From contig NZ_LT907844.1 of NCBI RefSeq assembly GCF_900215505.1, positions 3,798,001 through 3,862,000 of the forward strand: a stretch of DNA of 64,000 nucleotides, given 5' to 3'. Under the pieces are notes generated by a model, which was given only the letters and a program-made list of their open reading frames with translations, was not told where the DNA came from and ran no database searches. A program made the translations under genes and the position numbers. This stretch comes from Cohaesibacter sp. ES.047. GTDB lineage: Bacteria; Pseudomonadota; Alphaproteobacteria; Rhizobiales; Cohaesibacteraceae. Positions 35,725-45,865 of the stretch are shown here, one piece after another (within the stretch, counting starts at the first letter, position 1; each line of letters opens with the position of its first letter).

Positions 35725-36209
35725 GCGCCGCCAGTTACCCCAATTGGTCCCTCTGATGTGTTTCATCGTCGCATATGGGGCGTTCGGAATAGGCAACCGG
35801 ATTATAGCCCGCATGTGTTGCGGTCAATTCACGGCGCCGAGCGATAAAATTAGCGTCATTGGGTGGGGGATATCGCATCATTTCGATTCCGTAACCATTT
35901 GCATTTGCTTGCCGGTTGAGCAATCTTTCTTGAGTGGTGCTGAAAAAACAGGAATCTGCACTCAAAAAGAGCAAATTGGATCCAATAGCGCAGACAGCAT
36001 TGGACGAGCTATCAATTTTGCCGTAGTTTCAGGCGAATAAGGTGTACTTAAAATATATATTCACGATAGACCTTCATGACATAGGCGTGGCTTATAGACA
36101 GATAATGAGACCCTTTTGAATAGACACCTTTAAAGCGACACAGAATTCACCAGATGAGCCATTTTGGCCGCATATGGGATTGTTAAGCCCGTAAGACAAC
36201 AGATGGACG
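35725..36209. other. Non-coding gap before the glycogen operon
   Basis: This 485-base gap between the phosphohexomutase and glgP has no convincing gene. The last 180 bases are AT-rich (AAAATATATATTC near 36050) and should contain the glg promoter. I see no clear -35/-10 pair, terminator or regulatory palindrome. Confidence 0.5.
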
Positions 36210-38600
36210 ATGGGACCCATGAATACAAAGATTTTTCAAATCAAGCTCAAGCAGGACATTCTTCGCCACCTGAAATACTCCTTGGGCAAGGACGCCGGAC
36301 ACGCCACACCTTATGACTGGCGGGTTGCCCTTTCTCTCGCCATTCGGGACATGGTTGTTGATCCCTGGTTCGAGAGCACGCGCAAGACCTATGAAGCCAA
36401 TGCCAAGCGCGTCTACTATCTATCCATGGAGTTTCTCATCGGGCGATTGGTAGAAGATGTGACCATCAACCTCGGCTTCGAGGATGTCGCGCGCCAGGCC
36501 ATGCACGATCTGGGTCAGGATTACGACACCATCGTTTCCAATGAACCGGACGCAGCACTCGGCAACGGTGGCCTTGGTCGCCTCGCAGCCTGTTTCCTTG
36601 ACTCGCTCGCGACCCTTGGCATTCCGGCACACGGCTACGGTATCCGCTACGAGCACGGTCTGTTCGAACAGCATTTCGAAAACGGGCGGCAGGTCGAAAC
36701 AGCCGAAGGCTGGCTTGCGCAACGCAACGTATGGGAATTCGAGCGCCCCGAAGTCTCTTACCCCATCGGCTTTGGTGGCCATGTTAGCGAATCCGACGGC
36801 AAGGCCGTCTGGCATCCGTCCGAGACGGTGCGCGCGCAAGCCTATGATGCCCCGGTACTCGGATGGCAGGCCAGATGGTGCAACACCCTTCGTCTGTGGG
36901 CGGCAAAACCCACCCGTGCCTTCGACCTGGAGAGCTTCAATAGGGGGGACTTCCTCGGTGCCACCGCGCCTGAAGCGCTGGCTCGAACCATTTCCCGCGT
37001 GCTCTATCCAGATGATACGACCGATATCGGTAAAGAGTTGCGGTTGAAGCAGGAATATTTCTTCACCTCAGCCTCCATTCAGGATTTGATCCGTCGGTAT
37101 CTTTCGTCCAATGAAGATCTTTCCAAACTATCGGAAAAGGCCGCTATTCAGCTCAACGATACCCATCCGGCGATTGCTGGCCCAGAGCTTATCCGTCTGC
37201 TTAGCGATGTTCATGGCATGGACATGATGGACGCCATTGACGTCACCCGTCAGTGCCTTGGCTATACCAACCACACTCTGCTTCCAGAAGCTTTGGAACG
37301 CTGGCCTGAACACCTGTTTGCTCGCGTCCTGCCGCGCCACTATCGCATCATCGAAATAATTCAGGATCAGCATCTCAAGGCAACCGGTTCGGACATTCGC
37401 ATCATTGATCATGGCAATGTCAACATGGGTGAGTTGGCCTTCATCATGGCCCATCAAGTCAATGGTGTCTCGGCCTTGCACACCGAACTCGTCAAGGAAA
37501 CGGTCTTTGGTGATCTGCATAAGGTCTATCCGGATCGAATCATCAATGAAACGAACGGCATCACGCCGCGCCGCTGGCTCTATAACTGCAACCAGCCCTT
37601 GCGCGAACTGATCAATTCGACGATTGGGGTGGATTGGCCCGACGATCTCGAACGCCTGGAGCGTATCAGCCAGTATGCTGAAGATGCGTCCTTTCAGGAA
37701 CAATTCATGGCTGCCAAACGCAAGAACAAGGATGACTTGATCACTTGGCTGCAAGGCAAGACCAAGGTTGAGATCAACCCCGACGCCATGTTTGACGTTC
37801 AGATCAAGCGTATCCACGAATACAAGCGCCAGCTGATGAACCTGTTCGAGACCGTTGCCTACTGGAACGAGATCAAGGACAACCCGAACAAGAAATGGAC
37901 CCCGCGCGTCAAGATCTTCGGCGGCAAGGCAGCCCCTGGCTATGCCATGGCCAAGCAGATCATTCACCTGATCAACGATGTCGCGACGGTGATCAACAAC
38001 GACCCGGCAACCAAAGACTATCTGCAGATCGTCTTCCCGCCGAACTACAATGTGTCTATGGCTGAGGTTCTGATCCCGGCGGCTGATCTGTCTGAGCAGA
38101 TTTCGACCGCTGGCAAGGAAGCCTCCGGTACGGGGAATATGAAATTTGCCCTCAACGGTGCCCTGACAATCGGGACACTTGACGGTGCAAACGTTGAAAT
38201 CCGCGAGCATGTCGGACCTGAGAACTTCTTCCTCTTCGGTCTGACTGCCTCTGAAGTGGTTGAGCGCCGCAAGCAGCCCGAATATGCCCGCCGGGCAATT
38301 GAGGCCAGTCCGCGGCTCTATCGGGTCCTCAACCAGATCGCCAGCGGAGTCTTCTCCCCCGATGAACAGCATCGTTACGGATCCATCGTGCAGATGATGT
38401 ACGAGAGCGACTATTTCTTGGTCACTTGTGACTTCGATGCCTACTTCGACTGTCAACGCAAGGTGGATAAAGCCTACAAGGACACCAAAATGTGGACCAA
38501 GATGGCCATCCTTAACACGGCCAATGTTGGTTGGTTCTCGTCGGATCGTACCATCATGGGTTATGCCAAGGACATTTGGAACACACGTTCACTTTACTAA
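36210..38600 (+). CDS. glgP: Glycogen/starch phosphorylase
   Basis: GlgP releases glucose-1-phosphate from glycogen ends using phosphate and pyridoxal phosphate. The 796-residue length is typical of bacterial GT35 phosphorylases. N-terminal YYLSMEFLIGRL, the NGGLGRLAACFLDS motif, FGGKAAPGYAMAKQIIHLIN and the PLP-lysine segment EASGTGNMKF (Lys645) are all present. ATG 36210 is used; ATG 36219 three codons later is an alternative. It is the first gene of the glycogen unit, separated from glgB by a hairpin terminator, so breakdown and synthesis genes may be expressed at different levels. Confidence 0.95.
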   Translation: MGPMNTKIFQIKLKQDILRHLKYSLGKDAGHATPYDWRVALSLAIRDMVVDPWFESTRKTYEANAKRVYYLSMEFLIGRLVEDVTINLGFEDVARQAMHDLGQDYDTIVSNEPDAALGNGGLGRLAACFLDSLATLGIPAHGYGIRYEHGLFEQHFENGRQVETAEGWLAQRNVWEFERPEVSYPIGFGGHVSESDGKAVWHPSETVRAQAYDAPVLGWQARWCNTLRLWAAKPTRAFDLESFNRGDFLGATAPEALARTISRVLYPDDTTDIGKELRLKQEYFFTSASIQDLIRRYLSSNEDLSKLSEKAAIQLNDTHPAIAGPELIRLLSDVHGMDMMDAIDVTRQCLGYTNHTLLPEALERWPEHLFARVLPRHYRIIEIIQDQHLKATGSDIRIIDHGNVNMGELAFIMAHQVNGVSALHTELVKETVFGDLHKVYPDRIINETNGITPRRWLYNCNQPLRELINSTIGVDWPDDLERLERISQYAEDASFQEQFMAAKRKNKDDLITWLQGKTKVEINPDAMFDVQIKRIHEYKRQLMNLFETVAYWNEIKDNPNKKWTPRVKIFGGKAAPGYAMAKQIIHLINDVATVINNDPATKDYLQIVFPPNYNVSMAEVLIPAADLSEQISTAGKEASGTGNMKFALNGALTIGTLDGANVEIREHVGPENFFLFGLTASEVVERRKQPEYARRAIEASPRLYRVLNQIASGVFSPDEQHRYGSIVQMMYESDYFLVTCDFDAYFDCQRKVDKAYKDTKMWTKMAILNTANVGWFSSDRTIMGYAKDIWNTRSLY

Positions 38601-38618
38601 ATTAATCAGGGTCTTGAT

Positions 38619-38651
38619 CCGGCCGGTCCACTTGCTGGATCGGCCGGTTTT
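38619..38651 (+). terminator. Intrinsic terminator between glgP and glgB
   Basis: CCGGCCG (38619-38625) and CGGCCGG (38641-38647) form a GC-rich stem followed by TTTT. It lies inside the glg cluster and probably reduces readthrough. Confidence 0.75.
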
Positions 38652-38790
38652 CGTATGTGGCACTTACGTCGGCAAGACGCAATGGGCCTAAAGAACCGGC
38701 ATGAAAACAAAGGGATATATCGCACTAACGGTTCCAATTGACCGGTATTTGCTCTACCGTGAAAAGAAAATTGAGGGAGAAGGCGGATCT

Positions 38791-40992
38791 ATGACATATA
38801 TATCCCGACGAGACGCACAAGCCATCCAGTTCGGAACCCACGGCAACCCCTATGGTGTTCTTGGAATGCAGGAATGGGAAGGAAAGCTGGTCATCAGAGT
38901 TTTCATTCCCTCGGCTGCAACCGTCGAGGTCATCGATTGGGAAACCGGATCTTCGATGGTCGAACTCGAGCGAGATCCCGATTATGGCGATGTTTTCTGC
39001 AATGTGATTGAGAACCGCTCCGACTGGTTTGCCTACAAGCTCCGCGTTAGTACAGGCAACCATGTCTGGATACAGGAAGACCCCTACCGATTTGGCACGG
39101 TGATCGGCGAGTTGGATGAATATCTGCTCGGCGAAGGCACTCATCATTCACTCTGGAAGGTGCTTGGCGCCCACGTCATGACGCATCAGGGCGTCGAGGG
39201 GACGCATTTTGCGGTCTGGGCACCGAATGCGCGGCGTGTATCCGTGGTTGGCAATTTCAACAATTGGGACGGACGCCTGCATCTGATGCGCCAGCGCGGC
39301 GTGACAGGGGTCTGGGAAATCTTCCTACCCGGCATTTCCGATGGAGAGCCCTACAAGTATGAGCTCCTTGATCGTCAGGGCAATCTGTTGCCGCTGAAAT
39401 CCGATCCGGTCGGGTTCGGTTCAGAGCATCCACCTAGGACTGCGTCTATCGTGCGCAAGCTTGACGGCCATGAATGGCAGGATGGCGACTGGATGAGCAA
39501 GCGTGGCGATCTGAACAGCATCGACAAGCCGATATCCATTTATGAAGTGCATCTGGGCTCTTGGAAAAGGGTTCCGGACGAAGGCAATCGTCCTTTGTCC
39601 TATCACGAGCTGTCTCACGAACTGATTGCCTACGTCAAGGATATGGGTTTCACCCATATCGAACTGATGCCGATCTCGGAATTTCCGTTCGACGGATCAT
39701 GGGGCTACCAGCCGATTGGCCTGTTCGCGCCGACCATCCGGCACGGCACGCTGGAGGAATTCCGCTGGTTCGTGGAAGCCTGTCACGCCGCTGATATCGG
39801 CATTCTGATAGACTGGGTTCCGGGGCATTTTCCTGAAGACATTCACGGCCTTGGTCGCTTTGACGGCACGGCACTCTATGAACATGAGGATCGTCGGGAA
39901 GGGTTCCACCCGGACTGGAATACGCTCGTCTACAATTTTGGTCGTGCCGAAGTTGCGAACTTTTTGTCGGCTAATGCGTTATACTGGTTCAAGGAGTTCC
40001 ATATTGATGGTCTGCGCGTCGACGCTGTGGCGTCGATGCTCTATCGCGATTATTCTCGCGAGGATGGCCAATGGGTTCCAAACAAGGACGGGGGACGCGA
40101 GAATTACGAAGCCATCGATTTCCTGCGCAACATGAACACGATCGCCTATCAGGAAGCTGAAGGCATCATGACTGTGGCAGAGGAATCGACCGCATTTCCA
40201 GGCGTTAGCGCTCCGACCAGCTATGGCGGTCTGGGGTTCGGCTTCAAGTGGAACATGGGCTGGATGAACGATACCCTGCGATACATGGCGCAAGAGCCGA
40301 TACATCGCAAGTATCATCATCATGACATGACCTTCGGGTTGCATTATGCCTTTTCAGAAAACTTCATCTTGCCGCTCAGTCACGATGAAGTGGTTCACGG
40401 TAAAGGCTCGCTGCTCGACCGCATGCCAGGATATCCTGCAGATAAGTTTGCCAACCTGCGCGCCTACTACGGTTACATGTGGGCGCATCCGGGCAAGAAG
40501 CTGCTGTTCATGGGTGGTGAGTTTGGGCAGGGTGCCGAATGGAACCACAACAAGAGCCTCGATTGGCACTTGTTGGATCATGATTTTCAACGCGGTGTTC
40601 AGTCACTGGTGCGGGAACTCAATACGCTTTATCGCGAAACTCCGGCTCTGCACGAACTGGATACAAAGCCCGAAGGCTTCCAGTGGATCGAGGTCAACGC
40701 TCATGAGGATTCCGTTTTCGCATGGGTGCGTTGGGGCCGGGATAGAGCCGCTCCGGTTCTGGTTGTCAGCAACATGACGCCGGTCGAGCGTCAGGAATAC
40801 CGGATTGGCGTTCCCAAGCCCGGAAAATGGAATGAAATTCTGAATACGGATTCAAGTCTTTATGCCGGTGGAGGCCGAGGGAACCTCGGATTCAAAGAAA
40901 CTGAAGACACGGCATCGCACGGTCAGACCCAATCTTTGTCCCTGACGTTGCCACCACTGTCGACGCTCTACTTCCAGTTGGAACAGGCATGA
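38791..40992 (+). CDS. glgB: 1,4-alpha-glucan branching enzyme
   Basis: GlgB forms alpha-1,6 branches in glycogen. From ATG 38791 it is 733 residues, close to E. coli GlgB (728). It has the N-terminal CBM48 modules ([23 protein letters not shown] near residue 140) and a GH13 barrel with nucleophile Asp in [11 protein letters not shown], acid/base Glu in MTVAEES and the third Asp in [11 protein letters not shown]. The start is set by AGGGAGAAGG 7 bases upstream; an in-frame ATG at 38701 would add 30 residues unlike the family. glgC follows after 46 bases. Confidence 0.95.
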   Translation: MTYISRRDAQAIQFGTHGNPYGVLGMQEWEGKLVIRVFIPSAATVEVIDWETGSSMVELERDPDYGDVFCNVIENRSDWFAYKLRVSTGNHVWIQEDPYRFGTVIGELDEYLLGEGTHHSLWKVLGAHVMTHQGVEGTHFAVWAPNARRVSVVGNFNNWDGRLHLMRQRGVTGVWEIFLPGISDGEPYKYELLDRQGNLLPLKSDPVGFGSEHPPRTASIVRKLDGHEWQDGDWMSKRGDLNSIDKPISIYEVHLGSWKRVPDEGNRPLSYHELSHELIAYVKDMGFTHIELMPISEFPFDGSWGYQPIGLFAPTIRHGTLEEFRWFVEACHAADIGILIDWVPGHFPEDIHGLGRFDGTALYEHEDRREGFHPDWNTLVYNFGRAEVANFLSANALYWFKEFHIDGLRVDAVASMLYRDYSREDGQWVPNKDGGRENYEAIDFLRNMNTIAYQEAEGIMTVAEESTAFPGVSAPTSYGGLGFGFKWNMGWMNDTLRYMAQEPIHRKYHHHDMTFGLHYAFSENFILPLSHDEVVHGKGSLLDRMPGYPADKFANLRAYYGYMWAHPGKKLLFMGGEFGQGAEWNHNKSLDWHLLDHDFQRGVQSLVRELNTLYRETPALHELDTKPEGFQWIEVNAHEDSVFAWVRWGRDRAAPVLVVSNMTPVERQEYRIGVPKPGKWNEILNTDSSLYAGGGRGNLGFKETEDTASHGQTQSLSLTLPPLSTLYFQLEQA

Positions 40993-41038
40993 GACAGACA
41001 ATGATCACACAAGATCAGACAAAAGGCGGGAGGTTGCA

Positions 41039-42304
41039 ATGAAATTAGATCGAGAGACATCCAAACTGGCGAACCAGTCAATGGCGTTCATTCTTGCCGG
41101 CGGCAAGGGAAGCCGTCTGCAAGAACTGACCGAAAAAAGGTCAAAGCCAGCCATGTATTTTGGCGGTAAAAGTCGCATTATCGACTTTGCTCTGTCCAAT
41201 GCGGTCAATTCCGGTATTCGCCGAATTGGTGTCGCAACTCAGTACAAGGCACACAGTCTCATTCGTCACTTGCAGCGGGGCTGGGGCTTTCTGCGCGAGG
41301 AGCGTAACGAGTTTCTGGATATTCTACCGGCATCCCAGCGCATGGATGATGAGAACTGGTACAAGGGCACCACGGACGCCATCTATCAGAATATTGATAT
41401 TCTGGAAAGCTACGGTCCGAAATATATGGTGGTTCTGGCCGGTGACCACATTTACAAGCAGGATTATGCCCTGATGGTGCGCCAGCACGTCGAGACCGGT
41501 GCGGATGTGACCGTCGGCTGCATCGAAGTCCCGCTGAAAGAAGCCACTGCTTTCGGTGTCATGCACACGGACGAGAACGACCGCATCCTTGATTTCGTTG
41601 AAAAGCCGGCAAATCCGCCTTCCATGCCCGGCGATCCGACGCGCGCACTTGCCTCCATGGGCATCTATGTGTTTGAAGCGAAATTCCTTTATGAGCTCCT
41701 GCGTGAAGATGCGGATGATCCCAATTCCAATCACGATTTCGGCAAGGATATCATTCCAAAACTTGTCAAGCTGGGAACCGCTGTTGCCCATCCGTTCAGT
41801 CGCTCCTGTGTCCGTACGGGCCTCGAACAGAAGCCCTATTGGCGCGACGTGGGAACCATTGATGCGTTCTGGGAAGCCAATATCGATCTGACGGATTTCA
41901 TTCCTGAACTTGACATCTATGACAATGACTGGCCGATCTGGACCTATCAGAAACTGACCCCGCCTGCAAAATTCATCCACGATGAGGAAGGGCGCCGCGG
42001 TCATGCGGTCTCGTCCATGGTCTGTGGTGGCTGCATCATTTCCGGTGCGTCGCTCAATCGCTGCCTTTTGTTTACCGGTGTCATGGCCCACTCCTATTCC
42101 AAACTCAGTGGCGTTGTTGCGCTGCCCAATGTTGAAATCAACCGCAAAGCCCAGCTCAAGGATGTTGTCATTGATCGCGATGTGGTCATCCCGCCAGGTC
42201 TGGTAGTCGGGGAAGATCCCGAACTGGATGCCAAGCGATTCCGGCGCACCGAGAATGGTATTTGTTTGATAACCCAGTCGATGATTGACAAGCTGGATCT
42301 GTAA
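41039..42304 (+). CDS. glgC: Glucose-1-phosphate adenylyltransferase
   Basis: GlgC makes ADP-glucose, the committed and usually allosterically controlled step of glycogen synthesis. The 421-residue protein has the nucleotidyltransferase motif [28 protein letters not shown], the regulatory-site arginine/lysine region at the N-terminus, the catalytic loop [13 protein letters not shown], the glucose-site VEKP and a C-terminal left-handed beta-helix ([18 protein letters not shown] onward). GGCGGGAGG lies before the ATG. The stop codon abuts the glgA start. Regulation by fructose-type metabolites is usual in alphaproteobacteria; that is family knowledge. Confidence 0.95.
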   Translation: MKLDRETSKLANQSMAFILAGGKGSRLQELTEKRSKPAMYFGGKSRIIDFALSNAVNSGIRRIGVATQYKAHSLIRHLQRGWGFLREERNEFLDILPASQRMDDENWYKGTTDAIYQNIDILESYGPKYMVVLAGDHIYKQDYALMVRQHVETGADVTVGCIEVPLKEATAFGVMHTDENDRILDFVEKPANPPSMPGDPTRALASMGIYVFEAKFLYELLREDADDPNSNHDFGKDIIPKLVKLGTAVAHPFSRSCVRTGLEQKPYWRDVGTIDAFWEANIDLTDFIPELDIYDNDWPIWTYQKLTPPAKFIHDEEGRRGHAVSSMVCGGCIISGASLNRCLLFTGVMAHSYSKLSGVVALPNVEINRKAQLKDVVIDRDVVIPPGLVVGEDPELDAKRFRRTENGICLITQSMIDKLDL

Positions 42305-43744
42305 ATGAACATCTTATTTGTTGCGTCTGAATGTGCACCATTTGTCAAGACCGGCGGGCTGGCCGATGTCATCGGCTCAGTCCCCAAGGCTCTTGAGGCA
42401 TTGGGACATACGGTCAAAGTACTCCTGCCAGCCTATCCTGCGCTCAAGCAATGGATCAAACATGGTGATGTTGAGCTGGAACTTGAGGACCTGTTTGGTG
42501 GCCCAGCCAGAATTGTCTCGGTTCGGGCAAAGGGAATAAACCTTCTTCTGCTTGAAGCCGATCATCTGTTTGATCGTGGTGGATCCATCTATTTGGATGA
42601 AGAGGGTTATGACTGGGAAGACAATGCCCTCCGCTTTGGTGCTCTCTGTCTTTTGGGCGCAAAGATCGGCCTTGATGGCGTGGGAGGCTGGAAGTCGAAT
42701 GTCATCAATGCCCATGACTGGCAAGCCGGATTGGTGCCCGTTTATCTGCAGCAGTCCGGCCGGAAGGCGCCCCCAGTTGTGATGACCATTCACAACATTG
42801 CCTTCCAGGGCCTCTTTGACGGGGAAATACGAGAAACGCTCGGACTGACCGAAGGGCTCTACACGCCCGACGGGTTCGAGTTCTGGGGGCATGTAGGATT
42901 TCTCAAGGGTGGCATTGCGCTGGCTGACAAGATCACCACTGTCAGTCCGACCTATGCGACGGAGCTCTTGACCCCGGAATATGGCATGGGTCTTGAAGGC
43001 CTTTTGCGCAGTCGTCAGACAGATCTCGTTGGCATTCTCAACGGGATTGATCTTGACACCTGGAATCCCGAAGACGATCCGAGCCTGGTCAACACCTATA
43101 GCCCACGCTCGCTCAATCGCAGGGAAGCAAACCGCATCTATCTGGAGCAGCATTTCGGCATCGAGCCAAGCGAGGATGCACCGCTGTTTTGCGTCATTTC
43201 ACGCCTGACAACCCAAAAGGGGCTCGATCTTCTGCTCGATTCGATCCCCACCATCATCAAGCGTGGTGCGCGACTAATCGTATTGGGATCGGGTGAACGG
43301 CATATGGAAGAGAATTATCTCGCCATGGCCAAACGGTTCCCCGGCTCGGTCGGTGTGAAGATCGGATATGACGAGGAACTCTCCCATAAAATGCAGGGTG
43401 GATCGGACGCAATATTGATGCCGTCCCGGTTCGAGCCCTGTGGCCTGTCCCAAATGTTTGGCCTGCGGTATGGCACCATTCCGGTGGTTGCCCGCACGGG
43501 CGGATTGGCCGACACGGTCATTGATGCCAACGCAGCTGCTATCACATCCAAATGCGCAACGGGCATTCAGTTTACGCCGGTGACCGTCGAGGCTCTCGAC
43601 CGGGCTATTCACCGCACATGTGATTTGTTTAAAGATACCAAAATTTGGAAAACCATGATTCGTAAAGCCATGGCACAGGAAGTGGGCTGGAACAGCTCGG
43701 CCGAGGTTTATGCAAACTTGTTTAAAGAATTGACCAAAGAGTAA
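42305..43744 (+). CDS. glgA: Glycogen synthase (ADP-glucose)
   Basis: GlgA extends alpha-1,4-glucan chains from ADP-glucose (family GT5). The 479-residue length is normal. The N-terminal sugar-nucleotide lysine motif KTGGLADV (residues 15-22), NAHDWQAGLVPVYL, and the C-terminal segment MPSRFEPCGLSQMFGLRYGTIP with the catalytic glutamate are all present. The ATG directly follows the glgC stop, so translation is coupled. glgX begins 21 bases downstream. Confidence 0.95.
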   Translation: MNILFVASECAPFVKTGGLADVIGSVPKALEALGHTVKVLLPAYPALKQWIKHGDVELELEDLFGGPARIVSVRAKGINLLLLEADHLFDRGGSIYLDEEGYDWEDNALRFGALCLLGAKIGLDGVGGWKSNVINAHDWQAGLVPVYLQQSGRKAPPVVMTIHNIAFQGLFDGEIRETLGLTEGLYTPDGFEFWGHVGFLKGGIALADKITTVSPTYATELLTPEYGMGLEGLLRSRQTDLVGILNGIDLDTWNPEDDPSLVNTYSPRSLNRREANRIYLEQHFGIEPSEDAPLFCVISRLTTQKGLDLLLDSIPTIIKRGARLIVLGSGERHMEENYLAMAKRFPGSVGVKIGYDEELSHKMQGGSDAILMPSRFEPCGLSQMFGLRYGTIPVVARTGGLADTVIDANAAAITSKCATGIQFTPVTVEALDRAIHRTCDLFKDTKIWKTMIRKAMAQEVGWNSSAEVYANLFKELTKE

Positions 43745-43765
43745 GCCACCAGGATCGACTAGTGC

Positions 43766-45865
43766 ATGAAATATAAAGTGTCGAGCGGGAGTCCGCATAA
43801 GTTGGGTGCCTTCTTCGATGGAGAGGGCACCAATTTCGCCGTTTTTTCGGAGAACGCCAGCCACATTGACCTCTGCCTCTTTTCGCCAGATGGTGAACGT
43901 GAGCTTGACCGCATATCGTTGCCCGAAAGAACCGGCCCGGTTTGGCACGGCTATGTTGATGGCATTAAACCCGGCGCGCTTTACGGCTATCGAGCGCACG
44001 GCATCTATGCGCCTGAACAGGGTCATCGGTTCAATTCCAACAAATTGCTTCTCGATCCCTACACCTCCGAAATGCATGGCGGCTGGACACCATCAGCCAC
44101 CCTGTTTGGCTACCAGAAGGGCGCATCCGGGGGGGATCTGACTTTTGGTGCCGCGGACAGCGCAAGCTGCGTGCCCAAGTCGGTTGTCTCCGATCCGTCC
44201 CTGTTCTCGTTCATGGAAAATGAAGCGCGCAAATTCAACGATAGGGATCTTATCTATGAAGCCCACGCCAAGGGGCTGACCATGCTCCATCCGGGCATTG
44301 ATGAGACTGTTCGCGGAACCTATGAAGCACTGTGCAGCGACGTCATGATCGATCACATGCTGACAATGAATGTGTCGGCAATCGAGTTGATGCCCTGCCA
44401 CGCCTTTCTGGATGATGAGTTTCTGATCAACAAGGGTTTGCGCAACTACTGGGGCTATAACTCGATCGGATTCTTCGCGCTCGAGCCACGCTATTTCGGC
44501 CCCAAGGGCATTCTCGGCTTTCGATCGATGGTCAAGAAACTGCAGGCAGCGGGCATCAAGGTCTATCTCGATGTGGTCTACAACCACACCGCCGAGGGTG
44601 ACCAGAATGGCCCTACACTCTGTTTCCGAGGTCTGGACAACGCCTCATACTACCGCCTCATTCAAGGGCAACCGCGCTACTATGCCAATGATACAGGCTG
44701 TGGCAACACGATGAATGTGGCGCATCCCTACGTGCTGCGGCTGGTTCTCGATTCCATGCGTTTCTGGGTACAGAAAATGGGGATTGACGGCTTCCGGTTC
44801 GATCTCGCGACAACGGTCTGCCGGGAAGAATATGGCTTCGACCCCAGAGGCGGTTTTCTCGACGCATTGAGACAGGATCCGGTGCTCAACAAGGTTAGTT
44901 TGATCGCAGAACCCTGGGACATTGGCCCCGGCGGATATCAGGTTGGCGGCTTCACGCCCGAATTTTCCGAATGGAACGACACCTATCGCGACACCACCCG
45001 TCGGTATTGGAAGGGCGACCCGCAAACCACTCCGGATCTGGCCTCACGTCTTCTGGGGTCTGCTGACAAGTTCGACAGGGCAGGGCGCCGCGCCTGGTCA
45101 TCGGTCAACTTCATCTCGGCCCACGATGGCTTCACCCTCGCTGACATTACCCGCTACAACAACCGTCACAACCTTGCCAACGGCGAGAACAATATGGACG
45201 GGCATGGAGCCAACTTCAGCGATAATTGCGGCTATGAGGGAGAAACCAACGATCCCGTTGTCAATGCGCGCCGTCATCGTCGCCAGCGCAATCTGCTCGC
45301 GACTTTGTTTCTCAGTCAGGGCACGCCGATGTTGCTGGCCGGTGATGAAATCGGCAACAGTCAGCAGGGCAACAACAATGCCTATTGTCAGGACAATGAA
45401 ATTGGCTGGGTAAGTTGGGACCAGACGGATGAGGAGTTGAAGGAATACGTCAGCTATCTGTCTGAATTCCGCAAAGAACACAAAGCCTTGCGGCAGGACC
45501 GTTTTCTACATGGTGCCAAGCGCGAGCAAGACGATCTGAAGGATGTGGAATGGACCGATTTCGGTGGGTTCCCCTTGCAATGGCGTGATCCGGGCTTGTC
45601 TAGCTTCTGCCTGACCTTGCGATGCTCGGCAGAGGCCCCTGTCTGGCAAAAAGACGATGACGTGGTTTTCACCATTTTCAATCGCAGCAATGTAGCAGCC
45701 AGCGTCGTTCTACCATCGGCTCCTGACGGCTATCACTGGGTGAGGGCGATCGACACGGCGCGTCACATTCAGTATCCGAGCCGAGAAACCCGCGATGAAG
45801 TCACAGAAGTGTCCGGTTCATCTGTCGTTGCCCTCATACTACAATCTGAAAGTGCCCTTGCATGA
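43766..45865 (+). CDS. glgX: Glycogen debranching enzyme (isoamylase type)
   Basis: GlgX hydrolyses alpha-1,6 branches left after phosphorylase action. The 699-residue protein has an N-terminal CBM48 (GTNFAVFSENASHIDLCLF) and a GH13 barrel with VYLDVVYNHTAEG, nucleophile Asp in GIDGFRFDLATTV, acid/base Glu in LIAEPWDIGPGGYQVG and Asp in NFISAHDGFTL. Its last four bases overlap the start of malQ (ATGA at 45862-45865), indicating coupled translation. It works with GlgP and MalQ in breakdown, though it is transcribed with the synthesis genes. Confidence 0.94.
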   Translation: MKYKVSSGSPHKLGAFFDGEGTNFAVFSENASHIDLCLFSPDGERELDRISLPERTGPVWHGYVDGIKPGALYGYRAHGIYAPEQGHRFNSNKLLLDPYTSEMHGGWTPSATLFGYQKGASGGDLTFGAADSASCVPKSVVSDPSLFSFMENEARKFNDRDLIYEAHAKGLTMLHPGIDETVRGTYEALCSDVMIDHMLTMNVSAIELMPCHAFLDDEFLINKGLRNYWGYNSIGFFALEPRYFGPKGILGFRSMVKKLQAAGIKVYLDVVYNHTAEGDQNGPTLCFRGLDNASYYRLIQGQPRYYANDTGCGNTMNVAHPYVLRLVLDSMRFWVQKMGIDGFRFDLATTVCREEYGFDPRGGFLDALRQDPVLNKVSLIAEPWDIGPGGYQVGGFTPEFSEWNDTYRDTTRRYWKGDPQTTPDLASRLLGSADKFDRAGRRAWSSVNFISAHDGFTLADITRYNNRHNLANGENNMDGHGANFSDNCGYEGETNDPVVNARRHRRQRNLLATLFLSQGTPMLLAGDEIGNSQQGNNNAYCQDNEIGWVSWDQTDEELKEYVSYLSEFRKEHKALRQDRFLHGAKREQDDLKDVEWTDFGGFPLQWRDPGLSSFCLTLRCSAEAPVWQKDDDVVFTIFNRSNVAASVVLPSAPDGYHWVRAIDTARHIQYPSRETRDEVTEVSGSSVVALILQSESALA

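Noticed and set aside
37128-38456. 442-codon minus-strand open frame opposite glgP
   Set aside because: glgP is certain here; the antisense frame has no recognisable motif or ribosome site.
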